Shown here: positions 36,111-45,727 of the stretch, one piece after another | Layout of the letters: every line of letters starts with the position of its first letter | How positions within the stretch are numbered: position 1 is the first letter of the stretch | Assembly (NCBI GenBank): GCA_009693505.1 | Contig: SHXD01000015.1 | Coordinates: 1 to 55,556, forward strand | Origin: Limnohabitans sp. | GTDB lineage: Bacteria; Pseudomonadota; Gammaproteobacteria; Burkholderiales; Burkholderiaceae_C | Reading direction: 5' to 3' | DNA: 55,556 nt | Notes under the pieces: generated by a model | Told to the model about the DNA's origin: nothing | The model's database searches: none | The model's input: only the letters and a program-made list of their open reading frames with translations | Program-made: the position numbers and the translations under genes

Positions 36111-39100
36111 ATGAACGCTCCCTTGCCTGAACATTTGCGCCAAGCACTGGCCAATGTCACCCTTGACGACAAATACAGCCTGAAATCTGGTCGGGCCTTT
36201 ATGAGCGGCGTTCAAGCCCTGGTTCGCTTGCCAATGTTGCAGCAAGAGCGAGATGCTTTGGCGGGCAAACGAACTGGCGCCTTAATCAGCGGCTACCGCG
36301 GCTCGCCTTTGGGCGGTTATGACCAGGCCTTGTGGAAAGCCAAGACTTACCTTGAAAAACACAACATCGTTTTTCAGCCCGGCGTGAACGAAGAGCTCGC
36401 GGCCACAGCATTGTGGGGCACCCAACAATTGGGGTTTGCGCCACCAGGCAGTCAAAAACTAGATGGCGTCTTTGGCATTTGGTATGGCAAGGGGCCAGGT
36501 GTGGACCGTTGCTCCGACGTGTTCAAACATGCCAACATGGCGGGCACCACGGCGTGGGGCGGCGTATTGGCTGTCGCGGGTGACGATCACATTGCCAAAA
36601 GCTCTACAGCAGCGCACCAAAGCGATCATATTTTCAAAGCCTGTGGCCTGCCAGTGTTCTTTCCTGCTTCTGTTCAAGAGGTCTTGGATTTGGGTGTTCA
36701 CGCCATTGCGCTAAGCCGTTTTGCCGGTGTCTGGTCTGGCATGAAAACCATTCAAGAAATTGTTGAGTCAAGCGCAACGGCCGACATCAACGCCGATCGG
36801 GTCAAGATTGTTTTACCTGCGTTTGAAATGCCCCCTGGCGGCGTTCACATCAGGTGGCCTGACGCGGCCCTTGATCAAGAAGCCCGCTTGTTTGATTACA
36901 AATGGTATGCCGCGCTGGCCTACATTCGCGCCAATCGTTTGAACCACAATGTCATAGAAGGCTCCAACGACCGCTACGGCATCATGGCCAGTGGCAAGGC
37001 CTACAACGACACACGACAAGCCTTGGTAGATCTGGGTTTAGACACCGAAACCTGCCAGCGACTGGGTATTCGGGTTCACAAGGTTTCGGTTGTTTGGCCT
37101 CTAGAGGCTCAAAGCACACGTGCGTTTGCCAAAGGCCTGAAAGAGATTTTGGTGGTTGAAGAAAAACGTCAAATCATTGAATACCAGCTGAAGGAAGAAC
37201 TTTACAACTGGCCCGACTCACAGCGCCCGCGCATTGTGGGTAAGTTTGATGAGCTCGAAGGCGATGACTCTGGCGGCGAGTGGTCTGTTCCCAATCCAAC
37301 GGCGCATCGACTGCTTCGCGCCAATGCCGACCTCACACCCACCTTGATTGCCAAGGCCTTGGCCAAGCGACTCAAAAAACTTGATTTACCCTCTGATGTC
37401 TTGGCACGCATCGATGCGCTGCTGCAGACCATTGACGCCAAGGAGCGCGCACAAAACAATTTGGTTCTCAAACCCTCTGCAGACCGCATGCCTTGGTTCT
37501 GCTCTGGTTGTCCCCACAATACCAGCACCAAAGTTCCCGAAGGTTCGCGCGCCATGGCGGGCATTGGTTGTCATTTCATGAGCGTGTGGATGGACCGCAG
37601 CACCGTTGGCTTTACGCAAATGGGGGGTGAGGGCACGCCTTGGATTGGCCAGCAACACTTCAGCAACGAAAAACATGTGTTTGCCAACATTGGTGATGGC
37701 ACTTATTTTCACAGCGGCATCTTGGCCATCCGCCAAAGTATTGCCGCTGGTGTCAACATCACTTACAAAATTTTGTACAACGATGCGGTTGCCATGACGG
37801 GGGGTCAGCCCATCGGAGAACGCGCTGAAGGGCACACGGTTGTTCAAATTGCGCAAAGCATGCGAGCCGAAGGCGCCATCGTCATCAAAGTGGTAACGGA
37901 TGAGCCCGAAAAATACGATGGCGTTGCTTTGGCTGAAGGTGTTTTGGTTCATCACCGCGACGAGCTTGATGCCGTACAGCGTGAGCTGCGCGAAGTGAAG
38001 GGTTGCACGGTCATTATTTATGACCAAACCTGCGCCACTGAAAAGCGTCGCCGTCGCAAGCGTGGCACCATGGTCGATCCCGCCGTCCGGGTCATGATCA
38101 ATGAGTTGGTATGTGAAGGCTGTGGCGATTGTGGCGTTCAGTCCAACTGTTTGTCGGTTGAGCCACTTGAAACTGACTTCGGCCGCAAACGAGTCATCAA
38201 TCAAAATACTTGCAACAAAGACACCAGTTGCCTCAAAGGCTTTTGTCCCAGTTTCATCAGCATTGAAGGCGGGCAACTCAAGAAAAAAACCAAAGAACAA
38301 AAGTTCAGTTGGGATGCCTTGCCCGCTTTGCCTTTGCCCGTGGTACCGAGTTTAGGCAATGCGCATCATCCTTATGGTGTGGTGGTTGCGGGTGTTGGCG
38401 GCACAGGTGTGATCACCATCGGTCAGCTCTTAGGCATGGCGGCCCACTTAGACGGGCTTGGCATTGTGACTCAGGATTCTGCCGGCTTGGCACAAAAAGG
38501 GGGCGCTACGTGGAGTCATGTTTTATTGGCCAAGCGCCAAGATGACATTCAAACCACACGTGTCAGCATGGCTGCGGCCGATTTAATTTTGGGCTGTGAT
38601 CCCATTGTGGCGGCTGGCAAAGAAACCTTGTCACGCATGATGGAAGGCAGGACCCGCGTTGCTTTAAATTCTCACAGCTCACCCACAGCTGAGTTTGTTA
38701 AAAATACACAGTGGGAAAACCCCGCTGACAGTTGTGCCGCTGACATTGCTTCTACCGTTGGACTTCATGGTTTGGCCTCCCTTGATGCAGACCATCTCTC
38801 ATCTCAATTGATGGGCGATACGATTTACATCAACCCCATGCTTCTGGGTTATGCATGGCAAAAGGGCTGGGTGCCCTTGAGCCTTGATGCTTTGAAGCGT
38901 GCCATCGAATTGAACGAAGTGGCTGTTGCGCAAAATCTGACCGCTTTTGAATGGGGCCGTCATGCGGCGCATCAATTGCCTGCTGTTGAAGCTTTGTTAA
39001 AACCACTGCAAATTATTTCGTTTAAAAAGCGTGATCGTTTAGAAGATTTGATAGCCACACGCATTGAGTTTTTAACAGCTTATCAGAACGCTGCTTATGC

Positions 39101-39665
39101 CAAACAGTACGAAAACTTTGTCTTGAACGTCAAAGCGAAAGAAAGCACTTTAAGTTCATCCTTGCTAACGGAGACAGTGGCTCGTCAATTGTTCAAATTG
39201 ATGGCTTACAAAGATGAGTACGAAGTAGCACGCTTGCACACCAACAAACAGTTCCTAGAACGCGTTAAAACCCAGTTTGAGGGTGATTTCAAGGTTTTCT
39301 ACCACCTAGCCCCACCCCTTCTTGCCAAACGCAATGAGAAGGGCCAACTTATCAAACAAAAAATGAGCCCCCACATGGTGCTGGTTTTCAAGGTTCTGGC
39401 TCAATTTAAATTTCTACGTGGTACGGCCTTGGATATTTTTGGCCGCACCGAAGAGCGACAAACAGAACGTGCACTCATTCAAGAGTACAAAGATGCCATT
39501 GATGAATTGCTGGCTTCTTTGACGTCAGAGAACCATGCATTGGCCATCAAAATGGCCAATGTGACAGAACAAATTAAAGGATTTGGCCATGTGAAAGAAA
39601 AACACTTGGCTACCGTCATGGTTCAGTGGCAAAACTGCATGGATGCATTCAGAAAAGCCATTTAA
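36111..39665 (+). CDS. Indolepyruvate ferredoxin oxidoreductase, fused alpha-beta form
   Basis: A 1184-residue 2-oxoacid oxidoreductase that decarboxylates aryl or branched 2-oxo acids to acyl-CoA, using thiamine diphosphate and Fe-S clusters. The N-terminal pyrimidine-binding domain has TGALISGYRGSPLGGYDQAL. The ThDP site is at FANIGDGTYFHSGILAIRQSIAAGVNITYKILYNDAVAMTGGQ. Cysteine motifs for the cluster lie near residue 665 (CEGCGDCGVQSNC, then CNKDTSCLKGFC). The IorB-like domain begins GVGGTGVITIGQLLGMAAHLDG. Fusion of both subunits is usual in aerobic Proteobacteria. The exact substrate is uncertain. A terminator follows at 39736. Confidence 0.93.
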   Translation: MNAPLPEHLRQALANVTLDDKYSLKSGRAFMSGVQALVRLPMLQQERDALAGKRTGALISGYRGSPLGGYDQALWKAKTYLEKHNIVFQPGVNEELAATALWGTQQLGFAPPGSQKLDGVFGIWYGKGPGVDRCSDVFKHANMAGTTAWGGVLAVAGDDHIAKSSTAAHQSDHIFKACGLPVFFPASVQEVLDLGVHAIALSRFAGVWSGMKTIQEIVESSATADINADRVKIVLPAFEMPPGGVHIRWPDAALDQEARLFDYKWYAALAYIRANRLNHNVIEGSNDRYGIMASGKAYNDTRQALVDLGLDTETCQRLGIRVHKVSVVWPLEAQSTRAFAKGLKEILVVEEKRQIIEYQLKEELYNWPDSQRPRIVGKFDELEGDDSGGEWSVPNPTAHRLLRANADLTPTLIAKALAKRLKKLDLPSDVLARIDALLQTIDAKERAQNNLVLKPSADRMPWFCSGCPHNTSTKVPEGSRAMAGIGCHFMSVWMDRSTVGFTQMGGEGTPWIGQQHFSNEKHVFANIGDGTYFHSGILAIRQSIAAGVNITYKILYNDAVAMTGGQPIGERAEGHTVVQIAQSMRAEGAIVIKVVTDEPEKYDGVALAEGVLVHHRDELDAVQRELREVKGCTVIIYDQTCATEKRRRRKRGTMVDPAVRVMINELVCEGCGDCGVQSNCLSVEPLETDFGRKRVINQNTCNKDTSCLKGFCPSFISIEGGQLKKKTKEQKFSWDALPALPLPVVPSLGNAHHPYGVVVAGVGGTGVITIGQLLGMAAHLDGLGIVTQDSAGLAQKGGATWSHVLLAKRQDDIQTTRVSMAAADLILGCDPIVAAGKETLSRMMEGRTRVALNSHSSPTAEFVKNTQWENPADSCAADIASTVGLHGLASLDADHLSSQLMGDTIYINPMLLGYAWQKGWVPLSLDALKRAIELNEVAVAQNLTAFEWGRHAAHQLPAVEALLKPLQIISFKKRDRLEDLIATRIEFLTAYQNAAYAKQYENFVLNVKAKESTLSSSLLTETVARQLFKLMAYKDEYEVARLHTNKQFLERVKTQFEGDFKVFYHLAPPLLAKRNEKGQLIKQKMSPHMVLVFKVLAQFKFLRGTALDIFGRTEERQTERALIQEYKDAIDELLASLTSENHALAIKMANVTEQIKGFGHVKEKHLATVMVQWQNCMDAFRKAI

Positions 39666-39961
39666 TTTCAAATCTGAGTTTGTCTCTGTATTCTTCTTTT
39701 ATATAGATTAATACATAGTAGTAGTAGATAAGGAGAGGCTTGTTCTGTGGACAAGTCTTTTTTTTCTATATAGATCAATGTATTGAATCATTTTGAAGGG
39801 TGTGTACGAGCTTGCTTCTGAGCTGTCAATCAAATATGAACAACTTAAGAAATGGAAATAATGTGTGGATAACCCTGCTGTTATCCCAAAACTATCCACA
39901 TGTTTGTTCATTGACAAACAGCGAATCTTCAATGACTTGATACTGAGTTCAAAAAACCCAG
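39666..39961. other. AT-rich intergenic region with DnaA-box cluster, candidate replication origin
   Basis: This is the longest gene-free stretch in the window (296 nt) and is clearly richer in A and T than its surroundings. It contains a perfect DnaA box on the minus strand (TGTGGATAA, 39864-39872), a one-mismatch box CTATCCACA (39892-39900), a weaker TTATCCCAA (39881-39889), and TGTGGACAA (39746-39754) inside the terminator. A/T-rich segments with TATATAGAT repeats at about 39700-39715 and 39765-39780 could act as an unwinding element. The parABS block begins 3 kb away. dnaA is not in the window, so this could be oriC, a DnaA-titrating site or chance. The 85-codon frame here (minus strand) looks spurious. 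Confidence 0.5.
39736..39765 (+). terminator. Rho-independent terminator after the IorAB gene
   Basis: An 8-bp stem (A/GGCTTGT at 39736-39743 with ACAAGTCT at 39751-39758, one G-T pair) has a 7-nt loop and is followed by a run of T to 39765. The loop and right arm contain TGTGGACAA, a DnaA-box-like word that may be incidental. Confidence 0.7.
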
Positions 39962-40843
39962 TCACGATGTGTAAAGACCGGCCTTGAAATCATCTACCGC
40001 TTGTATCAATTCTTCACGAGTGTTCATGACAAATGGCCCGTGTTGTGCAATGGGCTCGTTCAGGGGTTGGCCTGCGATCAAAAGTACTTTGGCACCAGGC
40101 GAGCCTTCAATGACAACACCATTTCCTTCATTTTGAAGAATGGCCATTCTGTGTAAATTCACTGCTGTTTTTGCGCCGGCACTGACCACGTTGACACGAC
40201 CGCGGTAAACAAACAAAAAGGCGTTGTGAAGGGGGTTCAATGTTTGCTGAAAACAAATGTCATCCTCAAAATGGATGTCCAAGTAAAGAGGGTTGGTGGG
40301 AAACAAGTCAATTGGCCTTTGGACCGCACCCTGTACACCATTGGAGTTACCAGAGATGACCCGGACCGTGATGGACTCATGGGGCTGATATTCTGGAATG
40401 CCATCACTTTGAATATCCTCATAAGCAGGTGTGCACATTTTTTGGGATGAAGGCAAGTTCAACCAAAGCTGGAACCCCTCCATCACACCTTCTTCTTGTT
40501 CAGGCATTTCGCTGTGAACAACACCTTTGCCAGCCGTCATCCATTGAACACCGCCGTTTTGCAAGAGCCCTTCGTGGCCGGCACTGTCTTTGTGCCGCAT
40601 TCTTCCTGCAATCATGTATGTGACGGTTTCAAACCCTCGGTGAGGATGATCTGGAAACCCACCACTGTAATCATTGGGATCATCGCTGCCAAAGTTATCG
40701 AGCATCAAGAAAGGGTCGAGCCGTCTTTGGTGAGCTTGTGTCAAAACGCGCGTGAGTTTGACGCCATCGCCGTCTCGAGTGGCATGGCCCATGACTTGTT
40801 GTTCAATGCGACGACCTTGAAAAGGCATGTTGTTTGGGTTCAT
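39962..40843 (-). CDS. Pirin family protein
   Basis: A 293-residue bicupin. The N-terminal cupin has the metal-site pattern FPDHPHRGFETVTYMIAGRMRHKDSAGHEG and GVQWMTAGKGVVHSEMP, with the His and Glu ligands of pirins. The C-terminal cupin is less conserved and ends VLLIAGQPLNEPIAQHGPFVMNTREEL, which is typical of the family. Bacterial pirins bind iron or another metal; some have quercetinase activity and others modulate metabolic enzymes. The role here is unknown. It starts at 40843 and ends at the DnaA-box-containing gap. Confidence 0.95.
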   Translation of the reverse strand: MNPNNMPFQGRRIEQQVMGHATRDGDGVKLTRVLTQAHQRRLDPFLMLDNFGSDDPNDYSGGFPDHPHRGFETVTYMIAGRMRHKDSAGHEGLLQNGGVQWMTAGKGVVHSEMPEQEEGVMEGFQLWLNLPSSQKMCTPAYEDIQSDGIPEYQPHESITVRVISGNSNGVQGAVQRPIDLFPTNPLYLDIHFEDDICFQQTLNPLHNAFLFVYRGRVNVVSAGAKTAVNLHRMAILQNEGNGVVIEGSPGAKVLLIAGQPLNEPIAQHGPFVMNTREELIQAVDDFKAGLYTS

Positions 40844-40891
40844 GGCTAAATTGTATCGATCGCGCAGCAGTCAGTCCGCCAATAGGCGGGC

Positions 40892-42007
40892 TTAGAGACT
40901 TGGGTAGTCGGTATAACCTGCCCTATGACCGCCATAAAAAGTGGCGCGGTCTGGCGTGTTGTAAGGCCCGTCCTGGTTCAACCTTGCGGCCAAATCTGGG
41001 TTAGCGATGAAAGATTTTCCAAAAGCAATCAGGTCGGCGCCATCGGCAAGCGCTTGATCGGCCAATGCCCTGTCATATGCATTGTTGAGCATCCATGCGC
41101 CATGGCCACCGCCCTGCTGATAGGCTTCCTTCAATGCCGCGTAGTCAAAGGGCGCCTCACCTTGTTGAAAATCACGGGCAGCGCCCGTCGAGCCCTCAAT
41201 GGTGTGCACATAAGCCAAATCTAAAGTGCCAAGGAAACTTGCAACATGCTCAAAAAGTGCTTGTGGCGAGGCATCACTCGCATCGTTGGCCGGTGTGACG
41301 GGCGAAATGCGAATACCGCAGCGACCGCCACCAATTTCTTGGCTCACCGCCAGCATCACTTCTTTTAAAAGGCGCGCGCGATTGTCAATGCTGCCACCAT
41401 AAGCATCGGTTCGGTGATTGCTGTCGGCTCTTAAAAATTGATCAATCAAATAGCCATTGGCCGCATGCACTTCGATGCCGTCAAAACCGGCGTCGATGGC
41501 GTTCCTTGCTGCGTGCCGATAGTCAGCAACGATGCCTGGCATTTCAGCCAATTCGAGCGCGCGTGGCACAGAGGTTGGGACAAAGCTTGGCACACCATTT
41601 TCGATGAGCACAGTTTTTGACTTGGCAACAATGGCCGAAGGCGCGACCGGTGATTGCCCATTGGGCTGAAGGCTGGTGTGTGAGATGCGGCCAACGTGCC
41701 AAAGTTGCACCACTATCTTTCCGCCTTTGGCGTGCACCGCTTGAGTGACGGCTTGCCATGCCTTGACTTGTTCTGCCGACCAAATACCCGGTACATCAGC
41801 GTACCCTTGGCCCTGGTGGCTGATCGCGGTTGCTTCGGTGATGATGAGGCCTGCGCCCGTTGCGGGGTTAGCCCGTTGGGCATAGTATTCGGCCATGAGC
41901 GCATTTGCCAGAGCCTGTGGCGCCCGGTTGCGAGTGAGTGGGGCCATCACAATGCGTGAGGCGAGTTGCAGTTGGCCAGCTTGGCATGGCTCAAATAAGT
42001 TTTTCAT
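40892..42007 (-). CDS. Alkene reductase of the Old Yellow Enzyme family
   Basis: A 371-residue FMN-dependent reductase of activated C=C bonds (NemA/OYE group). The barrel begins NLFEPCQAGQLQLASRIVMAPLTRNRAP, with FMN-binding ITEATAISHQGQGYADVPGIW, WHVGRISH, and substrate-binding His pair in FDGIEVHAANGYLIDQFLR. The C-terminal phosphate-binding loop includes DLIAFGKSFIANPDLAARL, and the protein ends YGGHRAGYTDYPSL. The start at 42007 overlaps the stop of the class II aldolase gene (ATGA), so the two are coupled. It may detoxify enals, nitro compounds or quinones. Confidence 0.95.
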   Translation of the reverse strand: MKNLFEPCQAGQLQLASRIVMAPLTRNRAPQALANALMAEYYAQRANPATGAGLIITEATAISHQGQGYADVPGIWSAEQVKAWQAVTQAVHAKGGKIVVQLWHVGRISHTSLQPNGQSPVAPSAIVAKSKTVLIENGVPSFVPTSVPRALELAEMPGIVADYRHAARNAIDAGFDGIEVHAANGYLIDQFLRADSNHRTDAYGGSIDNRARLLKEVMLAVSQEIGGGRCGIRISPVTPANDASDASPQALFEHVASFLGTLDLAYVHTIEGSTGAARDFQQGEAPFDYAALKEAYQQGGGHGAWMLNNAYDRALADQALADGADLIAFGKSFIANPDLAARLNQDGPYNTPDRATFYGGHRAGYTDYPSL

Positions 42008-42789
42008 GCGTCGTAGCCTGGGTTCTCGCGATTGAGTTTTCGCAACAAAGAAGGCCAAACAAAACCGCCACCCAAGCCGCCGGTTTGGACCTTCATCACG
42101 TGTGCAATGCCATCCAAAATTTCAGGGTTGACCGCCGTGAGATCGGCGGCGCCGCTTTGACCTGCAAGCGCATCGACTTGAATACGGCAGGTATTTTCAA
42201 AGGTGTACATTCCCAAAAACGCATCGGCAATGGTTTTGCCCACAGTGAGCAAACCATGATTGCGCAGCATTAAAAAATTAGCCTCTCCCAAGTCTCTTTG
42301 CAAACGCGTTTTCTCATCGTCGCGAATGGCAACGCCTTCGTAGTCGTGATAGGCCAACGAAGCCAGCACAAAGGTGCTTTGCTGACTGATGGGCAGCACG
42401 CCTTGTTTTTGCGCACTCACGGCCACGCCTGCGCGGGTGTGCGTGTGAAGCACGCACGCTGCGTCTGGGCGCGCCTCGTGAACGGCGCTGTGAATGACGA
42501 AGCCGGCGGGATTCACGGGATAGGGGTTCTCTGCATCCAGCTTGTTGCAATGCATGTCGATCTTCACCAAGCTTGAGGCGGCGATTTCATCAAACATCAG
42601 GCCGTAGGGGTTGATTAAAAAATGATGTTCATCACCGCACACCGAGGCCGGCAATTTCGCACTGATGTGGGTGAAAACCAAATCGCTCCAACCATACAAA
42701 GCAACCAAGCGGTAACACGCAGCTAAATCGACGCGCAGTTGCCATTCATCGGGATGACAACGCGCTTGATGGGTTTGGGTTTGGCTCAT
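42004..42789 (-). CDS. Class II aldolase/adducin family protein
   Basis: A 261-residue protein. The class II aldolase fold shows DLVFTHISAKLP near the N-terminus, then EARPDAACVLHTHTRAGVAVSA with the zinc-binding His pair (HTH), and LMLRNHGLLTVGKTIADAFLGMYTFENTC with the third His. An acid residue equivalent to the catalytic Glu is not obvious. The ATG at 42789 has a strong GGAG behind it; the extension to 42903 is not supported. Members act on sugar phosphates or related hydroxy ketones. Substrate unknown. It is divergent from mnmG. Confidence 0.9.
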   Translation of the reverse strand: MSQTQTHQARCHPDEWQLRVDLAACYRLVALYGWSDLVFTHISAKLPASVCGDEHHFLINPYGLMFDEIAASSLVKIDMHCNKLDAENPYPVNPAGFVIHSAVHEARPDAACVLHTHTRAGVAVSAQKQGVLPISQQSTFVLASLAYHDYEGVAIRDDEKTRLQRDLGEANFLMLRNHGLLTVGKTIADAFLGMYTFENTCRIQVDALAGQSGAADLTAVNPEILDGIAHVMKVQTGGLGGGFVWPSLLRKLNRENPGYDA

Positions 42790-42946
42790 TGAGTCTCCTG
42801 TTGGTGGGTGACACGAGCTTAGCTTGAGAGGGCTGCTGCGATCAGTCACGCAAGGAACACCCGATGCAGATAAAATCAAGCCCCTGGGCCGCAGGCCTCT
42901 CACGGCGCGAGCAGCGCCGACCCTAAGGTGATGGACTGGTGATTTG

Positions 42947-44983
42947 ATGCTTTACCCACAAGAATTTGATGTGATCGTTGTCGGCGGCGGCCATGCTGGC
43001 ACCGAAGCCGCGTTGGCGTCTGCGCGCATGGGTTGTCAAACACTCTTGTTGACACACAACATTGAGACCTTGGGCCAGATGAGCTGCAACCCCTCTATTG
43101 GCGGCATTGGCAAGGGTCACCTGCTGAAAGAGGTCGACGCTTTGGGCGGCGCGATGGCCATTGCAACGGATGAAGGCGGCATTCAGTTTCGAATCTTGAA
43201 CAGCTCGAAGGGGCCCGCCGTGCGTGCAACGCGCGCTCAAGCGGATCGAGTTTTGTACAAGGCGGCCATTCGCCGTCGTCTCGAGAACCAAGAAAACCTG
43301 TGGATATTCCAGCAGGCTGTTGACGATCTCATGATTGAGTCAAATGGCACAGAAGACCGTGTTGTAGGGGCCGTCACGCAAGTGGGTGTTCGCTTCCGCT
43401 CTAAAACAGTGATCCTGACTGCAGGTACATTTCTAGACGGCAAGATTCACGTGGGCTTAGACAACTATTCGGCAGGGCGGGCGGGTGATCCTCCGGCGGT
43501 CAGTTTGTCTGCTCGCTTGAAAGAGCTCAAACTACCTCAGGGGCGTTTGAAAACAGGCACGCCGCCGCGACTTGATGGCCGCACCATTGACTTCTCAAAG
43601 TGCCAAGAGCAGCCGGGCGATGGCATGCCGGGCGGCTTGAACGCCGAAGCTGGCGTTCCTGTTTTCAGCTTCATGGGACGTGCAGACATGCACCCAGCAC
43701 AGATGCCGTGTTGGATTACGCATACCAATGAGAGAACGCACGACATCATTCGGTCTGGCTTTGATCGAAGCCCCATGTTCATGGGCAAGATTGAAGGTGT
43801 TGGCCCAAGGTACTGCCCCAGCGTGGAAGACAAGATCAATCGCTTTGCCGACAAAGACAGCCATCAGATTTTTTTAGAGCCCGAGGGACTCACCACCCAT
43901 GAGTTTTATCCCAATGGCATTTCCACCAGTCTGCCTTTTGACATTCAATACGCCTTGGTTCGGTCCATGAAGGGACTAGAGAACGCCCACATTCTGAGAC
44001 CCGGCTATGCCATTGAGTACGACTACTTTGACCCGCGCGCATTGAAAAGCAGCTTTGAAACGCGTCAAATTGGGGGGCTCTTCTTTGCTGGGCAAATCAA
44101 TGGAACGACAGGTTACGAAGAGGCTGCATCTCAAGGCTTGTTTGCCGGAATCAATGCCGCACTTCAGTGCAGGTCTTTGTCTGGTTCTGGCAATGACATG
44201 GGCGGCGCATGGTTGCCAAGCCGCGACCAAGCATATCTGGGCGTGCTGGTAGATGATCTCATTACCAAAGGCGTAACCGAGCCGTATCGCATGTTTACCA
44301 GCAGGGCAGAGTTTCGTTTGCAACTCAGGGAAGACAATGCGGACATGCGCTTGACGGAGGTGGGTCGCCAAATGGGGCTGGTGGACGATGAGCGCTGGGT
44401 TTCTTTTTGTACAAAGCGCGAAGCTGTTTCACGTGAAACAGAGCGACTTAAGTCAACTTGGGTCAATCCGAGAAATTTACCCGAGGCAGAGTCGGCGCGT
44501 GTTCTGGGCAAGGCCATTGAGCATGAGCACAATTTATTTGACTTGCTCCGCCGACCCGGCGTGAGTTATGAAAGCTTGGTGTCCTTGGATGCCGATCGGT
44601 ATGTTTCAACAACTGTTTCACGTGAAACATTGGGTGAGCTTTCTGCATCCGTCATTGAGCAGGTTGAGATTGCGGCCAAGTATTCGGGGTACATTGATCG
44701 ACAAAGGGTCGAGGTTGATCGTGCTGTTCATTTTGAAAACCTGAAGTTGCCCGCAAAACTTGACTACCTTCTGGTATCTTCTTTGTCGATCGAGGCCCGA
44801 GAAACCTTGTCCAAGCATCGCCCAGAAACTCTGGGCATGGCGTCCCGAATCTCTGGAGTTACCCCCGCAACCATTTCCTTGCTGCTGATTTATCTCAAAA
44901 GGGGTGGTTTTAAGGAGTTCATGTCGGGCAAGCCTGAAGCGGTGGAGGCGGTTGTGGAAGGCTCGGCGAGTTTGACGCCATGA
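42947..44983 (+). CDS. mnmG: tRNA uridine-5-carboxymethylaminomethyl modification enzyme MnmG
   Basis: A 678-residue flavoprotein (GidA). With MnmE it modifies the wobble uridine of several tRNAs, using FAD and methylene-tetrahydrofolate. FAD motif [21 protein letters not shown] lies at the N-terminus, followed by [18 protein letters not shown] with a conserved Cys, and [21 protein letters not shown] in the middle. The C-terminal helical domain binds MnmE. The gene carries two perfect parS sites inside its coding sequence. It overlaps rsmG by 4 nt. The start at 42947 is ATG; the TTG at 42944 is only a frame extension. Confidence 0.98.
   Translation: MLYPQEFDVIVVGGGHAGTEAALASARMGCQTLLLTHNIETLGQMSCNPSIGGIGKGHLLKEVDALGGAMAIATDEGGIQFRILNSSKGPAVRATRAQADRVLYKAAIRRRLENQENLWIFQQAVDDLMIESNGTEDRVVGAVTQVGVRFRSKTVILTAGTFLDGKIHVGLDNYSAGRAGDPPAVSLSARLKELKLPQGRLKTGTPPRLDGRTIDFSKCQEQPGDGMPGGLNAEAGVPVFSFMGRADMHPAQMPCWITHTNERTHDIIRSGFDRSPMFMGKIEGVGPRYCPSVEDKINRFADKDSHQIFLEPEGLTTHEFYPNGISTSLPFDIQYALVRSMKGLENAHILRPGYAIEYDYFDPRALKSSFETRQIGGLFFAGQINGTTGYEEAASQGLFAGINAALQCRSLSGSGNDMGGAWLPSRDQAYLGVLVDDLITKGVTEPYRMFTSRAEFRLQLREDNADMRLTEVGRQMGLVDDERWVSFCTKREAVSRETERLKSTWVNPRNLPEAESARVLGKAIEHEHNLFDLLRRPGVSYESLVSLDADRYVSTTVSRETLGELSASVIEQVEIAAKYSGYIDRQRVEVDRAVHFENLKLPAKLDYLLVSSLSIEARETLSKHRPETLGMASRISGVTPATISLLLIYLKRGGFKEFMSGKPEAVEAVVEGSASLTP
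44425..44440. promoter_or_regulatory. parS site 1 (ParB binding site)
   Basis: TGTTTCACGTGAAACA is the perfect 16-bp chromosomal parS palindrome. It lies within mnmG, where it spells codons for V-S-R-E-T. Confidence 0.95.
44614..44629. promoter_or_regulatory. parS site 2 (ParB binding site)
   Basis: A second perfect TGTTTCACGTGAAACA, 189 nt after the first, again inside mnmG and in the same reading frame, encoding V-S-R-E-T. Confidence 0.95.
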
Positions 44984-45687
44984 CGGCAGATGGCCAGTTT
45001 GAGGCGGGCATTCCTCAAGAGCTTTCTCTTGGAATTGAAGCCTTGGGCTTGAGTGTGGCGGAGGCCCAGCAGCGACAGTTGTTGAGCTACATGGCGCTCA
45101 TTCAAAAGTGGAACAAAGTTTATAACCTGACGGCGCTGAGAAGTCCTCAGGAAATCTTGACGCACCATTTGCTAGACAGTTTGTCGTCAATTACGCCTTT
45201 GTGCCGTTACCTTGCCAAAAATGCGAAGAGCATCGATTCAAAAACAGAGTTGTTGGATGTGGGCTCGGGTGGCGGCTTGCCAGGTGTGGTGATTGCCATT
45301 TGTTGTCCCAATGTCAGCGTCACATGTGTCGACACAGTTTCAAAAAAAGCCGCATTTGTGCAACAGGTGGCAGCCAGCTTAAAGCTTTCAAACTTGCGGG
45401 GTGTTCATGCGCGGGTAGAAAGCTTAACGGGGCCTTTTGACGTCATTTGCTCCCGAGCATTCGCCTCTTTGCCAGACTTTGTCAATTGGTCTGCTGGTGC
45501 TTTGTCCAATGAGGGTGTGTGGATGGCCATGAAGGGCAAGTTGCCAGATCCAGAGATGGCGGCGTTGCCTTCTTTTGCAGAAGTGTTTCACGTGGAACAA
45601 CTCCAGGTTCCTGGCTTGGCGGCCGATCGTTGCATGGTCTGGATGAAAAAACCCGCAACTTTGTCTACTGAAGTAAGCGCGACCTGA
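44980..45687 (+). CDS. rsmG: 16S rRNA m7G527 methyltransferase RsmG
   Basis: A 235-residue SAM-dependent methyltransferase (GidB) for G527 of 16S rRNA; loss gives low-level streptomycin resistance. The N-terminal [31 protein letters not shown] is the family hallmark. The SAM motif [17 protein letters not shown] follows, and [21 protein letters not shown] carries the adenosine-binding Asp. The C-terminus has [17 protein letters not shown] overlap with mnmG indicates coupling. A third parS-like site is embedded near its 3' end. Confidence 0.97.
   Translation: MTADGQFEAGIPQELSLGIEALGLSVAEAQQRQLLSYMALIQKWNKVYNLTALRSPQEILTHHLLDSLSSITPLCRYLAKNAKSIDSKTELLDVGSGGGLPGVVIAICCPNVSVTCVDTVSKKAAFVQQVAASLKLSNLRGVHARVESLTGPFDVICSRAFASLPDFVNWSAGALSNEGVWMAMKGKLPDPEMAALPSFAEVFHVEQLQVPGLAADRCMVWMKKPATLSTEVSAT
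45584..45599. promoter_or_regulatory. parS site 3, one mismatch
   Basis: TGTTTCACGTGGAACA differs from the consensus at one position, a variant known to be bound by ParB in other bacteria. It lies in rsmG, read in a different codon phase from the mnmG sites (V-F-H-V-E-Q). Confidence 0.85.
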
Positions 45688-45727
45688 GTTTCGCCCCTTA
45701 CACTTGGGCTCATTGAGAAAGCCTTTG

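Noticed and set aside
37386..38300. 304-codon minus-strand frame inside the IorAB gene
   Set aside because: It is antisense to conserved ThDP and Fe-S motifs; the length comes from the codon composition of the plus-strand gene.
39746..39754. TGTGGACAA as an independent DnaA box
   Set aside because: It falls in the loop and arm of the IorAB terminator, so it may be incidental; it was not counted as strong evidence for an origin.
39708..39965. 85-codon minus-strand frame in the AT-rich gap
   Set aside because: It spans the terminator and the DnaA-box cluster, has odd composition and no ribosome-binding site, and overlaps the end of pirin; it is most likely spurious.
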